Source: Allomeiothermus sp035760705 (lineage in GTDB: Bacteria; Deinococcota; Deinococci; Deinococcales; Thermaceae). From it: a DNA stretch of 64,000 nucleotides. Each line of letters starts with the position of its first letter. Position 1 is the stretch's first letter. Shown piece by piece: positions 25,822 to 33,460 of this stretch. Under the pieces are notes generated by a model. It was not told where the DNA came from, ran no database searches, and saw nothing but the letters and a program-made list of their open reading frames with translations. Location of the stretch: positions 1 to 64,000 of the forward strand of contig DASTSL010000133.1 in assembly GCA_035760705.1 (NCBI GenBank), written 5' to 3'. A program made the position numbers and the translations under genes.

Positions 25822-26418
25822 TTAGCGAGCCATCTGGGGCGCGGGTTTTTGCCGCAGCAGCTCGAGTCCGGCCCGTAGCGAAGCCCAGGGCGAGGGCGGC
25901 ACCGGGGCGGGCGGGGCGGGGATGCGCGAGCGCTCCTCGGGGGTTTGGGCTCGGCGGCGCTCGAGCTCGAGTTTCAGGCTCTCCTCGCCGCGCAGCATGG
26001 CCCAGCGGTGATTGGAGGCCAAAAGCGGCTTGGCGATAAAGGAGCCGTAGCGCAGCAGGGGGCGGTCGGCGCTGACCCGCCAGTCGTAGGTGACGTTGAC
26101 CCACTCGCCGTCCTGCTCGAAGCTCCACACCCCCCGCCCGGTGAGGTCGCCAAAGGCCTCGATGCTGTAACCGTGGGGCGGGTGCGATTCCAACACTCGA
26201 GTCTTGAAGCGCACCACGTAGGGCAGCCAGCCCTTGAGCCGCCAGGCATACACCGCGCCCACCCCGCTCGCGTCGCCTGCTTCGACCTGTTCACCGCCCA
26301 AGACGAAAGCTGGCCACCAGCTGGCGAAACCCGCTGCGTCCCCGATGATGTCGGAGACCTCCTGGACGCTTCCCCGCACCCGCCAACGATCCACGAACAC
26401 GTAATCGTTGCCTGCCAT
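25822..26418 (-). CDS. SRPBCC (START/Bet v1-like) family protein
   Basis: 198 residues. The N-terminal part (about 1-140) has the SRPBCC pattern: VFVDRWRVRGSVQEVSDIIGD, FASWWPAF and a later GRGVWSFEQDGEWVNVTYDW, which form a hydrophobic ligand cavity in this fold. A proline- and arginine-rich tail follows. Members bind lipids, polyketides or other hydrophobic ligands. GAGGAGG precedes the ATG. Two 11-bp repeats and a GATACT box (26440-26475) stand upstream, suggesting control by the SARP gene next door. Confidence 0.82.
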   Translation of the reverse strand: MAGNDYVFVDRWRVRGSVQEVSDIIGDAAGFASWWPAFVLGGEQVEAGDASGVGAVYAWRLKGWLPYVVRFKTRVLESHPPHGYSIEAFGDLTGRGVWSFEQDGEWVNVTYDWRVSADRPLLRYGSFIAKPLLASNHRWAMLRGEESLKLELERRRAQTPEERSRIPAPPAPVPPSPWASLRAGLELLRQKPAPQMAR

Positions 26419-26439
26419 AAACCCCTCCTCTTGAGGCCG

Positions 26440-26475
26440 AGTATCGGATGGGGGCGTGAAAGAACCGTCAAAGGC
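26440..26475 (-). promoter_or_regulatory. Candidate SARP site and promoter, SRPBCC gene
   Basis: Two direct 11-bp units, GCCTTTGACGG (26465-26475) and TTCTTTCACGC (26454-26464), end 8 bp before GATACT (26440-26445). An 8-bp gap to the -10 is what SARP-type promoters show. The site overlaps the last bases of the upstream SnoaL gene. Confidence 0.6.
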
Positions 26476-26887
26476 CGTCCTGAATCGGTGCCCCGAGTTG
26501 TCGCAATAGGGCCGCCAGACTCAGCTCGAGCCAAAGCTCGGCGATCTTTCCCTCCCGCACCCGTAGCCGCAACTCACCCCGCACCGAGACCGGTTTGAAG
26601 GTGGCGGGCAGCCCCAAGAACTCGCTCCGGTGGATGCCCCGGAGGGTCCAGGGAAAGACCTCGAGCCCCTCCTCGAGGGTGCAGCAAAGCTCGGCGGTGC
26701 AATAAAACTCGGCAAAGACGTCGCGCAACAATGCCACGAAGGGTTTGAGCCCCGCCGGGCCGGGCGACAACCCCGCCACCACGCTCACGTGATGGCGACA
26801 ATCCGGGCTGAGCAGCGTGTCGAGGTCATCGAGATCGCCCAGGTTCAGCACCTGGTCCACCAGGCGGTAGACGAGTTCAGCCGACAT
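26468..26887 (-). CDS. SnoaL-like polyketide cyclase / NTF2-fold protein
   Basis: 139 residues of the SnoaL-like ester cyclase family (cone-shaped alpha+beta barrel). Helical start AELVYRLVDQVLNLGDLDDLDTLL, then PDCRHH, and a C-terminal beta stretch VREGKIAELWLELSL. Compared with the other two cyclases in the cluster it lacks the GTHxGEFLG motif, reading RGIHRSEFLGLPAT instead. Its start overlaps the end of the SRPBCC gene upstream by 11 bases, suggesting co-translation. Confidence 0.8.
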   Translation of the reverse strand: MSAELVYRLVDQVLNLGDLDDLDTLLSPDCRHHVSVVAGLSPGPAGLKPFVALLRDVFAEFYCTAELCCTLEEGLEVFPWTLRGIHRSEFLGLPATFKPVSVRGELRLRVREGKIAELWLELSLAALLRQLGAPIQDGL

Positions 26888-27338
26888 GGCTGGGGACTCC
26901 GTCCTCGAGCCGCTTTTTGAGCCGTCTCAGGGCCTCCTCGGACTCCGCCCGCACCCTCGGGCGCAAGATCAGTGGGTCCAGCAGGGCGAACCACAGATTG
27001 GGCCGGGGATAGCGGAATTCGCGCAGGAAATGGGTTCCACCGGCTTGGAGCCGGAGGGTGTAGCTGATGACGCCGCCCATTTTGCGCCCTACGATCTGTC
27101 CTTCGATGACCCAATTATACGGCGCCTGGCGAAGGGTGCAGCGCCAGACCACCTCGCCCCTTCGCCCTGCCACCTGGAAGGCCTCGATGACCTCCTGGCC
27201 GACCTCGAGGCTGGTGAGGGTCCCCCTCACCCCGAGCGAGGAGGGGTGCCACTCGGGCCAGTGGCCGGGTGCGGTCACGTAGGCGAACACCACCTCCGGA
27301 GGCCGCTCGATGCGGGTTTGGCTCAGGATGCGGGTCAT
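26877..27338 (-). CDS. SRPBCC family protein
   Basis: 153 residues from the ATG at 27338 (MTRILSQTRI); a TTG 9 bases earlier is possible. The pattern IERPPEVVFAYVTAPGHWPEWHP is a classic polyketide-cyclase/dehydrase SRPBCC start, and the rest alternates as beta strands with a C-terminal helix rich in Arg and Glu. No active site is predictable. It follows the SnoaL gene at 27351 by 12 bases, so they are probably one operon. Confidence 0.83.
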   Translation of the reverse strand: MTRILSQTRIERPPEVVFAYVTAPGHWPEWHPSSLGVRGTLTSLEVGQEVIEAFQVAGRRGEVVWRCTLRQAPYNWVIEGQIVGRKMGGVISYTLRLQAGGTHFLREFRYPRPNLWFALLDPLILRPRVRAESEEALRRLKKRLEDGVPSHVG

Positions 27339-27350
27339 GCGGTTCAACCA

Positions 27351-27773
27351 TCAGGGGGACTGGGGGATGGCCTCGAGTTGACCCATAAGCCCCATCTGGT
27401 CCACGATGCCCCAGTGCTCGACGAACCGACCGTCCTGCAAGCGGATGATGTCAATCACGTCAATCCGGACCCGTTTGTGCGTGGGCGGGATCCCCATAAA
27501 ATCGCCGGTGTGGGTGCCGTGAAACGCTTTGCGGGTGGTCACCAAGTCCCCTTCGGCCACCTGATCGAAGATCTCTACGGTCATATCGGGGAAGGCTTTC
27601 CACATCATCTCGAAGAAGGCCCTCACCCCGTCCTTGCCCTGCGAAAGGCCTGGGGGAGAGGTGTGGTTGATAAAGGTATCGTCCAGGATTTCATCGGCGA
27701 CCTCGAGCTTATGGCCTTGGATGAACTCGGTATTCATCCGGCGGACGATGTGCTTATTCTGTTGTGTGGACAC
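27351..27773 (-). CDS. SnoaL-like ester cyclase
   Basis: 140 residues from GTG, with GGAG upstream. Family marks: helical start NKHIVRRMNTEFIQGHKLEVADEIL, FINHTSPPGL, the central AFHGTHTGDFMGIPPT and the C-terminal DIIRLQDGRFVEHWGIVD. The DGRFVEHWG motif with its His is the usual end of the family. Substrate unknown. It is followed by an SRPBCC gene and preceded by a 204-base gap to the monooxygenase stop. Confidence 0.87.
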   Translation of the reverse strand: MSTQQNKHIVRRMNTEFIQGHKLEVADEILDDTFINHTSPPGLSQGKDGVRAFFEMMWKAFPDMTVEIFDQVAEGDLVTTRKAFHGTHTGDFMGIPPTHKRVRIDVIDIIRLQDGRFVEHWGIVDQMGLMGQLEAIPQSP

Positions 27774-27977
27774 AAAATTCTCCTCTCACTCGGCGTTCCC
27801 TTGAAGACTCAAGCCCCGCGCCCACCCGGCCCGCTCAGTGGCAGTGGCGGCTGGGCTCGAGGTCAGCCACACCGCCATCGGGTCCCATTTGGGGTGGTTC
27901 TCGGCGGGTGAGAAAGGCCTCGCTCACCGGTCGCCGGATTTGGATCTCGAGGTGATGCTCGATCAGGGCGGTCTCCG

Positions 27978-29336
27978 CTAGTCGCTGGCCATCGCAGTGG
28001 CGGGTCTCGAGCCTTGCGGGGCTTTGCGCCGGAACAGATTTCCCCACAGCACCCGCAGGGCGATTTGGGGGGCCAGCAGGGTGGGTGGTGGGGCCATTAG
28101 GTTAGCGACCTTCTGGAAGGCCAGCACCACCGCCGGGTCCTGACGGGCCGCGACGTGCAGCTTGGCCACGTACCAGTTGATGAAGTTCACCATCAGGTTA
28201 CGCGGCCCCTGCACCTGGGGATAGCGCAGGTCGGCCCCCACCGCGATGTTCCAGGGGCTATCTACCAGCACGGCGGCTTTCTTGAAAAAGCGCCGGGCCA
28301 GGTCTTGGCGGCCCGCGCTGAGGCACTCCGATAGGAGCTTGGCCTCGGCGGCAGCGGCGGTCATGCCCTGGCCGAAGATGGGGTTGAAGCTACAGATGGC
28401 GTCGCCCGTGACCAAAAACCCTTGGGGGAAACGGGCGAGCTTCTCGTAGCGGCGGCGCTGGCTGCCGGGGAACTTGTAGGCGGTGATCTCGGAGAGCGGT
28501 TCGGCGTCTTTGATCATCTGGTAGATGTGCGGCACCGGCAGGCTCTTGGCGAACTCGAGCCAGCCCGCCTCGTCGGTGGGTGGGTAATCGCCCAGGAAGC
28601 CCGCCAGGGTCACGATCCAGCGGTCGCCTTCGATGTAAAGGGCCACCCCGCCCCGCGGATCGGGGGCGTTGGAGCCGATGATGAAGGCATCCTTGCCGCC
28701 GAAGTCCTGCGGGCGGCGTTTATAGAGTCGGGTGGCGTAGCCCAGGTCAATCTTGACCAGCTCCTCCCGGGGCCGCTCGAAGCCCATCGCCTCGAGCCAC
28801 TTGGGGGCCTGTGAGCCGCGCCCGCTGGCGTCCACCACCAATTCCGCCTCGAGGTCGTAAAGCCCCTCCTCGTCGAGCCGGACCCCCCGGACTCGGCCTT
28901 CCTCGTGGAGTAGGCCCTTCACGCTAGCCCCCTCCAGCGCCCGCACCCCCGACAGGGCCAGCACCCGGCTGCGCACGTAGCCCTCCAGCAGCGGGCGGCT
29001 CAGCAGCAGGCCGATCAGCTCGCTATCGAATTGGGCATGGAAGCCGCCGTTCTGGTACCACGAACCGCCCTCGATGATGTCGCCCTCTTTGGCTCCCCGG
29101 GCTACCAGATCCCGGGTCAGACCGGGGAAGAACTCCTCCAACACCCGCAAGCCCTCGGCCAAGAGCCCGTGGGCGTGGCGGCCTTGCGGTACGCCTTTGC
29201 GCTGCTCGCCCAGCGCGGGGAAGTGGTCGCGCTCGAGGATCGTCACCTGCTGGTAATGGTCGGCCAGCGCTCGCGCCGCCAACAACCCGCCCATGCTCGC
29301 CCCGATCACGATCGCGTGTTTGCCCTTGTTCATCAT
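27978..29336 (-). CDS. FAD-dependent monooxygenase (PHBH fold)
   Basis: 452 residues. The dinucleotide-binding motif GASMGG lies at 12-17 after a beta strand, and the second FAD motif TGDAICSFNPIFGQGM near 312-327 is typical of the p-hydroxybenzoate hydroxylase-type monooxygenases. The middle domain has VVDASGRGSQ. The C-terminal 80 residues are unlike standard PHBH proteins. AGGAGG precedes the ATG, and three 11-bp repeats lie upstream. Beside two SRPBCC and three cyclase genes it suggests chemistry on an aromatic or isoprenoid-like substrate, though no polyketide synthase is present. Confidence 0.86.
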   Translation of the reverse strand: MMNKGKHAIVIGASMGGLLAARALADHYQQVTILERDHFPALGEQRKGVPQGRHAHGLLAEGLRVLEEFFPGLTRDLVARGAKEGDIIEGGSWYQNGGFHAQFDSELIGLLLSRPLLEGYVRSRVLALSGVRALEGASVKGLLHEEGRVRGVRLDEEGLYDLEAELVVDASGRGSQAPKWLEAMGFERPREELVKIDLGYATRLYKRRPQDFGGKDAFIIGSNAPDPRGGVALYIEGDRWIVTLAGFLGDYPPTDEAGWLEFAKSLPVPHIYQMIKDAEPLSEITAYKFPGSQRRRYEKLARFPQGFLVTGDAICSFNPIFGQGMTAAAAEAKLLSECLSAGRQDLARRFFKKAAVLVDSPWNIAVGADLRYPQVQGPRNLMVNFINWYVAKLHVAARQDPAVVLAFQKVANLMAPPPTLLAPQIALRVLWGNLFRRKAPQGSRPATAMASD

Positions 29337-29349
29337 GGCTACCTCCTGG

Positions 29350-29398
29350 GTATTCGTCTGAAGTGTGGCAAAAGGGGTGTCAAAAAGGCGTGAAAAGG
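29350..29398 (-). promoter_or_regulatory. Candidate SARP site and promoter, monooxygenase gene
   Basis: Three 11-bp direct units on the minus strand: CCTTTTCACGC (29388-29398), CTTTTTGACAC (29377-29387) and CCCTTTTGCCA (29366-29376). A weak -10 (GAATAC, 29350-29355) lies 10 bp further on. Confidence 0.6.
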
Positions 29399-29454
29399 GG
29401 TCGGGGCCTTTGCAGGGCCAAGCCGGTAGACCCGCCGATCCCCTGCAGGCCCCT

Positions 29455-29667
29455 CTACCGCTCCAGGCTGGCCGGGATCGGCTCGTAGAGATGGACAGGC
29501 GGAAGGAACTCCGGGCTTCGCGGGCGCTCGAGGTTGGGGCCGTTGGTGCTCTCCATCCAATCGGCGCAGCTCGAGCCGGGGAAGGCGTGGTGCAGGGGTG
29601 CCCCTGAGCCTAGATGGCTCAGGCAATCCGCGGTCAGGTCGGGAAGATAGGATTCTGATGGGTCCAT
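29455..29667 (-). CDS. Small hypothetical protein of the SARP cluster
   Basis: 70 residues, preceded by AGGAGG 6 nt before the ATG, the same leader arrangement as the monooxygenase gene. It is acidic at the N-terminus, proline-rich at the C-terminus (PEFLPPVHLYEPIP) and has two cysteines (residues 15 and 34). No signal peptide or membrane helix. I recognise no family. A three-unit SARP-like repeat stands upstream, and the monooxygenase gene follows, so it may be a small partner or peptide precursor of this pathway; that is inference. Confidence 0.6.
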   Translation of the reverse strand: MDPSESYLPDLTADCLSHLGSGAPLHHAFPGSSCADWMESTNGPNLERPRSPEFLPPVHLYEPIPASLER

Positions 29668-29695
29668 GGCTTGCCTCCTGGGTTCGCCTCGAGCT

Positions 29696-29728
29696 TGCGC
29701 GAAGGGGCATCAAAAAGACGTGAAAAAG
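29696..29728 (-). promoter_or_regulatory. Candidate SARP site, small-protein gene
   Basis: Three 11-bp units: CTTTTTCACGT (29718-29728), CTTTTTGATGC (29707-29717) and CCCTTCGCGCA (29696-29706). They align base for base with the monooxygenase site, including the distance to the ribosome site. The -10 position (GAACCC) is poor. Confidence 0.55.
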
Positions 29729-29766
29729 GGCGACCCGCAGGCCGCCCTACGCGGTGGCAGAGGGGG

Positions 29767-30204
29767 CTATTTCATCTCGACCATGCCGCAGGCGATGCTG
29801 GCTCCTACCGGCTGCGGGCTGTTGGAGTGGACGTTGACATAGGTGGTGCCCGCCGGGTACTTGACGCTGGCCGGGAGCTTGGTGGCCGCCACCGCGTTGC
29901 CGCTAGCGTCGGCGGTGAGGTTGGCGAGCCCCAGGATCTTGTCGCCGTTTTGGGCGGCGCAGTTGGCATCGCCCTTGTCGTTGTAGTGGATGTGGTTGGC
30001 GTAGTTGCCGGAGCCCGGCTTGAGGCCTTCGAGCCGCACAAAGACCTCGTGTTCGCCGGTGGGCAGGGTCAGGACCACCGCGGTGCCCTTGAGACCCCCC
30101 GGCCCGGCGAGCATGGCGTAGCGCACCTCCGGCTTGCTCATCTGGGCCAGGCCGAAGATCCCTAAAATGCCGAGTGCCGCTAGAATTCCGATGGATCGCT
30201 TCAT
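29767..30204 (-). CDS. Exported Cu/Zn-superoxide-dismutase-like protein
   Basis: 145 residues from the ATG at 30204, with AGGAGG upstream. The N-terminus KRSIGILAALGILGIFGLAQ is a signal peptide. Parts of the Cu/Zn-SOD pattern are visible: NHIHYND (HxH), a later GLANLTADASGNA like the SOD GDLGNLxADxxG, a VHSN histidine and the terminal IACGMV. Several metal ligands of true SodC cannot be placed, so dismutase activity is doubtful; a SOD-like or CHRD-type fold is the safer reading. It lies between two genes with SARP-like sites. Confidence 0.7.
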   Translation of the reverse strand: MKRSIGILAALGILGIFGLAQMSKPEVRYAMLAGPGGLKGTAVVLTLPTGEHEVFVRLEGLKPGSGNYANHIHYNDKGDANCAAQNGDKILGLANLTADASGNAVAATKLPASVKYPAGTTYVNVHSNSPQPVGASIACGMVEMK

Positions 30205-30374
30205 CTTTGACCTCCTGATTCCCACGGAGAATTTTCTTCTCCAAGTGGCCTGATCGTCTAAGTAGCTGCGGGAAAGGTAGCGAGCGGAGAAAGGGTGGTT
30301 TTCGAGGCCGCGCCGCCGCAAATCTCGGAATTCACCTTCCGCCGAGCAACTGGGCACTTCTATCACGGGCGCAC

Positions 30375-30794
30375 TCAGGTCGGTTGGGCCGAGCCCAGCC
30401 GGTGCAAGATGCTCGAGGCCTGGCTCAGGCCCCAGTGCTCCACGATCTGTCCCTGGCGGATACGCACCAGCTCGAGGTTTTCGAAATCGACGACCTGGCC
30501 GGTGGGGCGGACACCCAGAAACTCCCCCCGGTGGGTCCCCCGCCAGCGGCTCCGCACCGCCACCCGCTCGCCCTCGGCCACCAGGTCCTCCAGGGTCACG
30601 CTGAGGTCGGGAAAGCCCGCATGCAGCAAAGCGAAGAGTTGTTTGGCTCCCTCCCGGCCCCCCGGCAACCCCGGGATGAGCGGGTCGTGCTCGTGGTAGC
30701 TGGGCGCCAGAAGCTCGTCCACCGCGCCCAAGTCACCCCGGTTGATCACCTCGTCCACGAACCGCCTGAAGATGGTTTTGTTGGCCTCGGACAT
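30375..30794 (-). CDS. SnoaL-like ester cyclase
   Basis: 139 residues, close in layout to the cyclase at 27351: helical start KTIFRRFVDEVINRGDLGAVDELL, YHEHDP, RWRGTHRGEFLGVRPTG, and the end LVRIRQGQIVEHWGLS. The conserved HDP and EHWG histidines are present. It is the first gene of the cluster in transcription order. SARP-like repeats lie at 30860-30892, separated from the ATG by a leader of about 65 bases with AT-rich sequence at the start codon. Confidence 0.87.
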   Translation of the reverse strand: MSEANKTIFRRFVDEVINRGDLGAVDELLAPSYHEHDPLIPGLPGGREGAKQLFALLHAGFPDLSVTLEDLVAEGERVAVRSRWRGTHRGEFLGVRPTGQVVDFENLELVRIRQGQIVEHWGLSQASSILHRLGSAQPT

Positions 30795-30859
30795 AAATTA
30801 TCCCGTTGAAGAGCTCGCTTTTGCCCTGGGGCACTAAGCTCGACCTCCGAGCGTCAGTC

Positions 30860-30892
30860 TGCTCGAGGAGGTGTGAAAAAAGCGTCAAAAGG
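30860..30892 (-). promoter_or_regulatory. Candidate SARP site, first cyclase gene
   Basis: CCTTTTGACGC (30882-30892) and TTTTTTCACAC (30871-30881) are two 11-bp units; a degenerate third may follow (30860-30870). No good -10 is seen at the expected distance. Confidence 0.5.
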
Positions 30893-30961
30893 TCGTACGC
30901 CCTATGTCCTACGCTATACGCCCAAATCCTTTGCGTACGACGTTCGATGTAGGACGTAAGG
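30893..30961. repeat. Iterated TACG/GTAGGAC-type intergenic words
   Basis: GGTCGTACGCCCTATG then CCTACGCTATACGCC, and an inverted series TGCGTACGACGTTC, GATGTAGGACGTAAGG. The two halves are roughly complementary. It belongs to the same family as 14143-14181. Confidence 0.5.
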
Positions 30962-31021
30962 CCCTCTTCAATGTGACCCCCACCCTGTTAGCGGGCTCAC
31001 ACTCTGCTTAGGCTGAACCCG

Positions 31022-32071
31022 ATGAGTACGATCAGCGAAACCTCCGTGTTGGAGGCCCTCAAAACCGTCAATGACCCCGAATTACACAAGGATCTGGTGA
31101 CCCTGGGAATGGTTGAGAAGATCGTGGTGGAGGGGTCTAAGGTGGGGGTGAAGATCAACCTCACCACCCCGGCTTGTCCGCTCAAGGGTCAGATCGAATC
31201 CGACGTGCGGGCGGCCCTGGCCAAAGTCGGCGCGAGCGACGTGGAGATCCAGTTCGGGGCGCAGGTGCGCTCCCCGGCGCAGATGGCGTTGCCGGGGGTC
31301 AAGCACGTCATCGCCATCGGCTCGGGCAAGGGCGGGGTGGGCAAGAGCACCGTGGCCGCCAACTTGGCGGTGGCGCTGGCCCAGGACGGGGCCAAAGTGG
31401 GTCTGCTCGACGCCGATATCTACGGACCCTCGCAGGCCCAGATGTTCGGCACCCAGGCTCAAAAGCTGATGGTGAACGAGCACAAGCAGATCATCCCGCT
31501 CGAGCGCTACGGGATCAAGCTCCTCTCCATCGCCAACATCGTGCCCGCCGGGCAGGCCCTGGTTTGGCGCGGCCCCATCCTGCACGGCACGGTGCGGCAG
31601 TTCTTGCAGGACGTGGCCTGGGGCGACCTCGATTACCTGATCGTGGATTTGCCCCCCGGCACCGGGGACGTGCAGCTCTCGCTCTCCCAGCTCGCCAAGC
31701 TCTCCGGGGCGGTGATCGTCACCACCCCCCAGGACGTAGCCCGCATCGATGCCGAGCGGGCCGTGGACGGCTTCAAGAAGGTGCAGGTCCCGATCCTGGG
31801 GGTCATCGAGAACATGTCCTTCTTCGAGCAGGGCGGCCAGAAAACTTACATCTTCGGGCAGGGCGGCGGGCGCAAGATGGCCGAGACCTACCAGGCGGCT
31901 TTCCTGGGTGAGATCCCCATCGCGGTCTCGGTGCGCGAGGGCAGCGACGCGGGCACCCCGGTGGTGGTATCGGCCCCCGATTCCCCCGAGGCCCAAGCCT
32001 TCCGCCGGGCGGCCCGCAACCTGGCCGGGCAGATGTCGGTGCAGGCTTTTATGTTGCTGCCGATGGCATAG
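31022..32071 (+). CDS. mrp: Mrp/ApbC-type iron-sulfur cluster carrier ATPase
   Basis: 349 residues: an N-terminal DUF59/MIP18-like domain (1-90) and a MinD-like P-loop domain with deviant Walker A GSGKGGVGKST near 99-109. Switch regions DADIYGPS and DLPPGTGD are present. The protein should carry or load Fe-S clusters on apo-proteins. The usual C-terminal CPxC cluster-binding motif is replaced: the segment after ENMSFF reads EQGGQKTYIFG, with no Cys. The ATG is 7 nt from a TAGGCT box (31009-31014), so it is probably leaderless. A SufR-like regulator follows. Confidence 0.92.
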   Translation: MSTISETSVLEALKTVNDPELHKDLVTLGMVEKIVVEGSKVGVKINLTTPACPLKGQIESDVRAALAKVGASDVEIQFGAQVRSPAQMALPGVKHVIAIGSGKGGVGKSTVAANLAVALAQDGAKVGLLDADIYGPSQAQMFGTQAQKLMVNEHKQIIPLERYGIKLLSIANIVPAGQALVWRGPILHGTVRQFLQDVAWGDLDYLIVDLPPGTGDVQLSLSQLAKLSGAVIVTTPQDVARIDAERAVDGFKKVQVPILGVIENMSFFEQGGQKTYIFGQGGGRKMAETYQAAFLGEIPIAVSVREGSDAGTPVVVSAPDSPEAQAFRRAARNLAGQMSVQAFMLLPMA

Positions 32072-32189
32072 GAACCCGGCTTCCAGTTACGAATTGGAGT
32101 TGTGGAACAATAGCTGGGGTAGAGACACTCACGCTGCCGGTCGTAGCCCCTCTATGGGCCGGGCCAAGCCCGTAACGGGAGTCCACCGA

Positions 32190-32789
32190 ATGGTAGGTCT
32201 GGGTGATACCAAGCTAAAAATCCTCGAGCGCCTGCGTGCCCAGGCGGCCAGCGTCACCGACCTGGCCGACGAGATGGGGATCAGCCGGGTGGCGGTGCAC
32301 AAACACCTCGAGGACCTCACCCGCGAAGGCTTGGTGCGGGCTAGGGTGGAGAAGTGCGAGGGGCGAGGCCGCCCCAAGCAGGTCTTCGTGGCGGTAGATG
32401 AGCAGGCCGGTTATGCCCGGCTGTGCGGCGACGTGCTCTCGCACCTCAAAGAGCTATTTGGCGCTGGGGCGGTGCTCCAGGTGCTCTCCCGGCGCAACGA
32501 GCGGCTGGTCGAGCAATTGGCCCCCCGGCTCGAGGGGCTTCCCCTCCCAGACAAGCTCTGCGTGCTGGCCGACTACCTCACCGAGCAGGGCTACCAGGCC
32601 CACTGCTACGAAGAAAACGGGCACTGGTACTTGGAGCAGGGCCGCTGCCCCAAGCTGGCCCTCTCCTCCGACCACGTGGAGTTTTGCCAGAGCGAATTGC
32701 AGCTTTACGAGCGGCTCTTGGGCGTCTTGGTGGTGCGCGAGGAGCGGATCGCGGCGGGCGGGCAGTGCTGCCGGTATCGGATTGGGTAA
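32190..32789 (+). CDS. SufR/COG2345-like Fe-S transcriptional regulator
   Basis: 199 residues from the ATG at 32190; an ATG 36 bases earlier is possible. Residues 1-60 form a winged helix-turn-helix (LADEMGISRVAVHKHLEDLTREGLV). The C-terminal half carries the cysteine pattern of SufR-like regulators: C in QAHCYEENG, GRCPKL, VEFCQSEL and AAGGQCCRYRIG, which binds an Fe-S cluster in cyanobacterial SufR. It lies 118 bases after mrp, fitting a role in Fe-S homeostasis. Its targets are not visible here. Confidence 0.85.
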   Translation: MVGLGDTKLKILERLRAQAASVTDLADEMGISRVAVHKHLEDLTREGLVRARVEKCEGRGRPKQVFVAVDEQAGYARLCGDVLSHLKELFGAGAVLQVLSRRNERLVEQLAPRLEGLPLPDKLCVLADYLTEQGYQAHCYEENGHWYLEQGRCPKLALSSDHVEFCQSELQLYERLLGVLVVREERIAAGGQCCRYRIG

Positions 32790-32959
32790 ATCCCGGCTCT
32801 TTAGAGCGGCCCTCACGAGGCTGTCCACCCCCGACTCCGGTAGGGGCGCAGGCGCAGAGCGCTAGAGAGCCGACCCTCCGGTAAGGGCCATGGTGTAGCC
32901 GCGTTAGCTAGCTCGAGGCCGAAGTCAGCGGTTCCTGCTAAGGTGGCTGAGGGGTTGGC

Positions 32960-33460
32960 ATGCTTGCTCTGCTCCGTGCGGTGGCCTATTCCGCTGGGTT
33001 TGTCGGCCTGGTGCTGGTCTACCTCCCGGCCCGGCTCTTGTCGGGTCTGAGCCAACCGGTGGGGCTGGGCCTGCGGCAGATCGCCGGGATGGCCGTTGCG
33101 GCCATGGGCGCGGCACTTGCTTCGTGGTGCACGCTGACCTTTGCTTCGGTCGGAAAAGGCACCCCGGCCCCCTTCGACCCTCCCCGCCGATTGGTGACTC
33201 GAGGCCCCTACCGCTTCGTGCGGAACCCCATGGACCTCGGGGGCGGACTCACCCTGGCCGGTGCGGCGCTCTTCTTCGGCTCATGGCCGCTGCTGGCGTA
33301 TAGCGGCCTCTACTTTTGGGCCACCCATCTTTTTATCGTGCGCTACGAGGAACCCACCCTGCGAAAAACCTTCGGACCGGCCTACCAGGCCTATGCCCGG
33401 CGGGTTTGGCGCCGGTGGCCGAGCGTGAGGCGGGCAGGGCCGGATAAACTGGCGGGGTGA
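32960..33460 (+). CDS. Isoprenylcysteine/phospholipid methyltransferase-like membrane protein
   Basis: 166 residues with four to five membrane helices. The ICMT/PEMT-like signature is clear: GTPAPFDPPRRLVTRGPYRFVRNPM near 75-98 read as two halves, and the C-terminal RYEEPTLRKTFGPAYQAYARRVWRRWP. These residues bind S-adenosylmethionine at the membrane face. Substrate unknown. The stop overlaps the RNase H start by 4 bases (GTGA), so the two are translationally coupled. Confidence 0.85.
   Translation: MLALLRAVAYSAGFVGLVLVYLPARLLSGLSQPVGLGLRQIAGMAVAAMGAALASWCTLTFASVGKGTPAPFDPPRRLVTRGPYRFVRNPMDLGGGLTLAGAALFFGSWPLLAYSGLYFWATHLFIVRYEEPTLRKTFGPAYQAYARRVWRRWPSVRRAGPDKLAG

Noticed and set aside
27835..28047. 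A 70-codon minus-strand frame between the monooxygenase and the ester cyclase
   Set aside because: Its start lies inside the monooxygenase gene with a 70-base overlap, and I see no ribosome site or family. It could still hold a short peptide in the 204-base gap.
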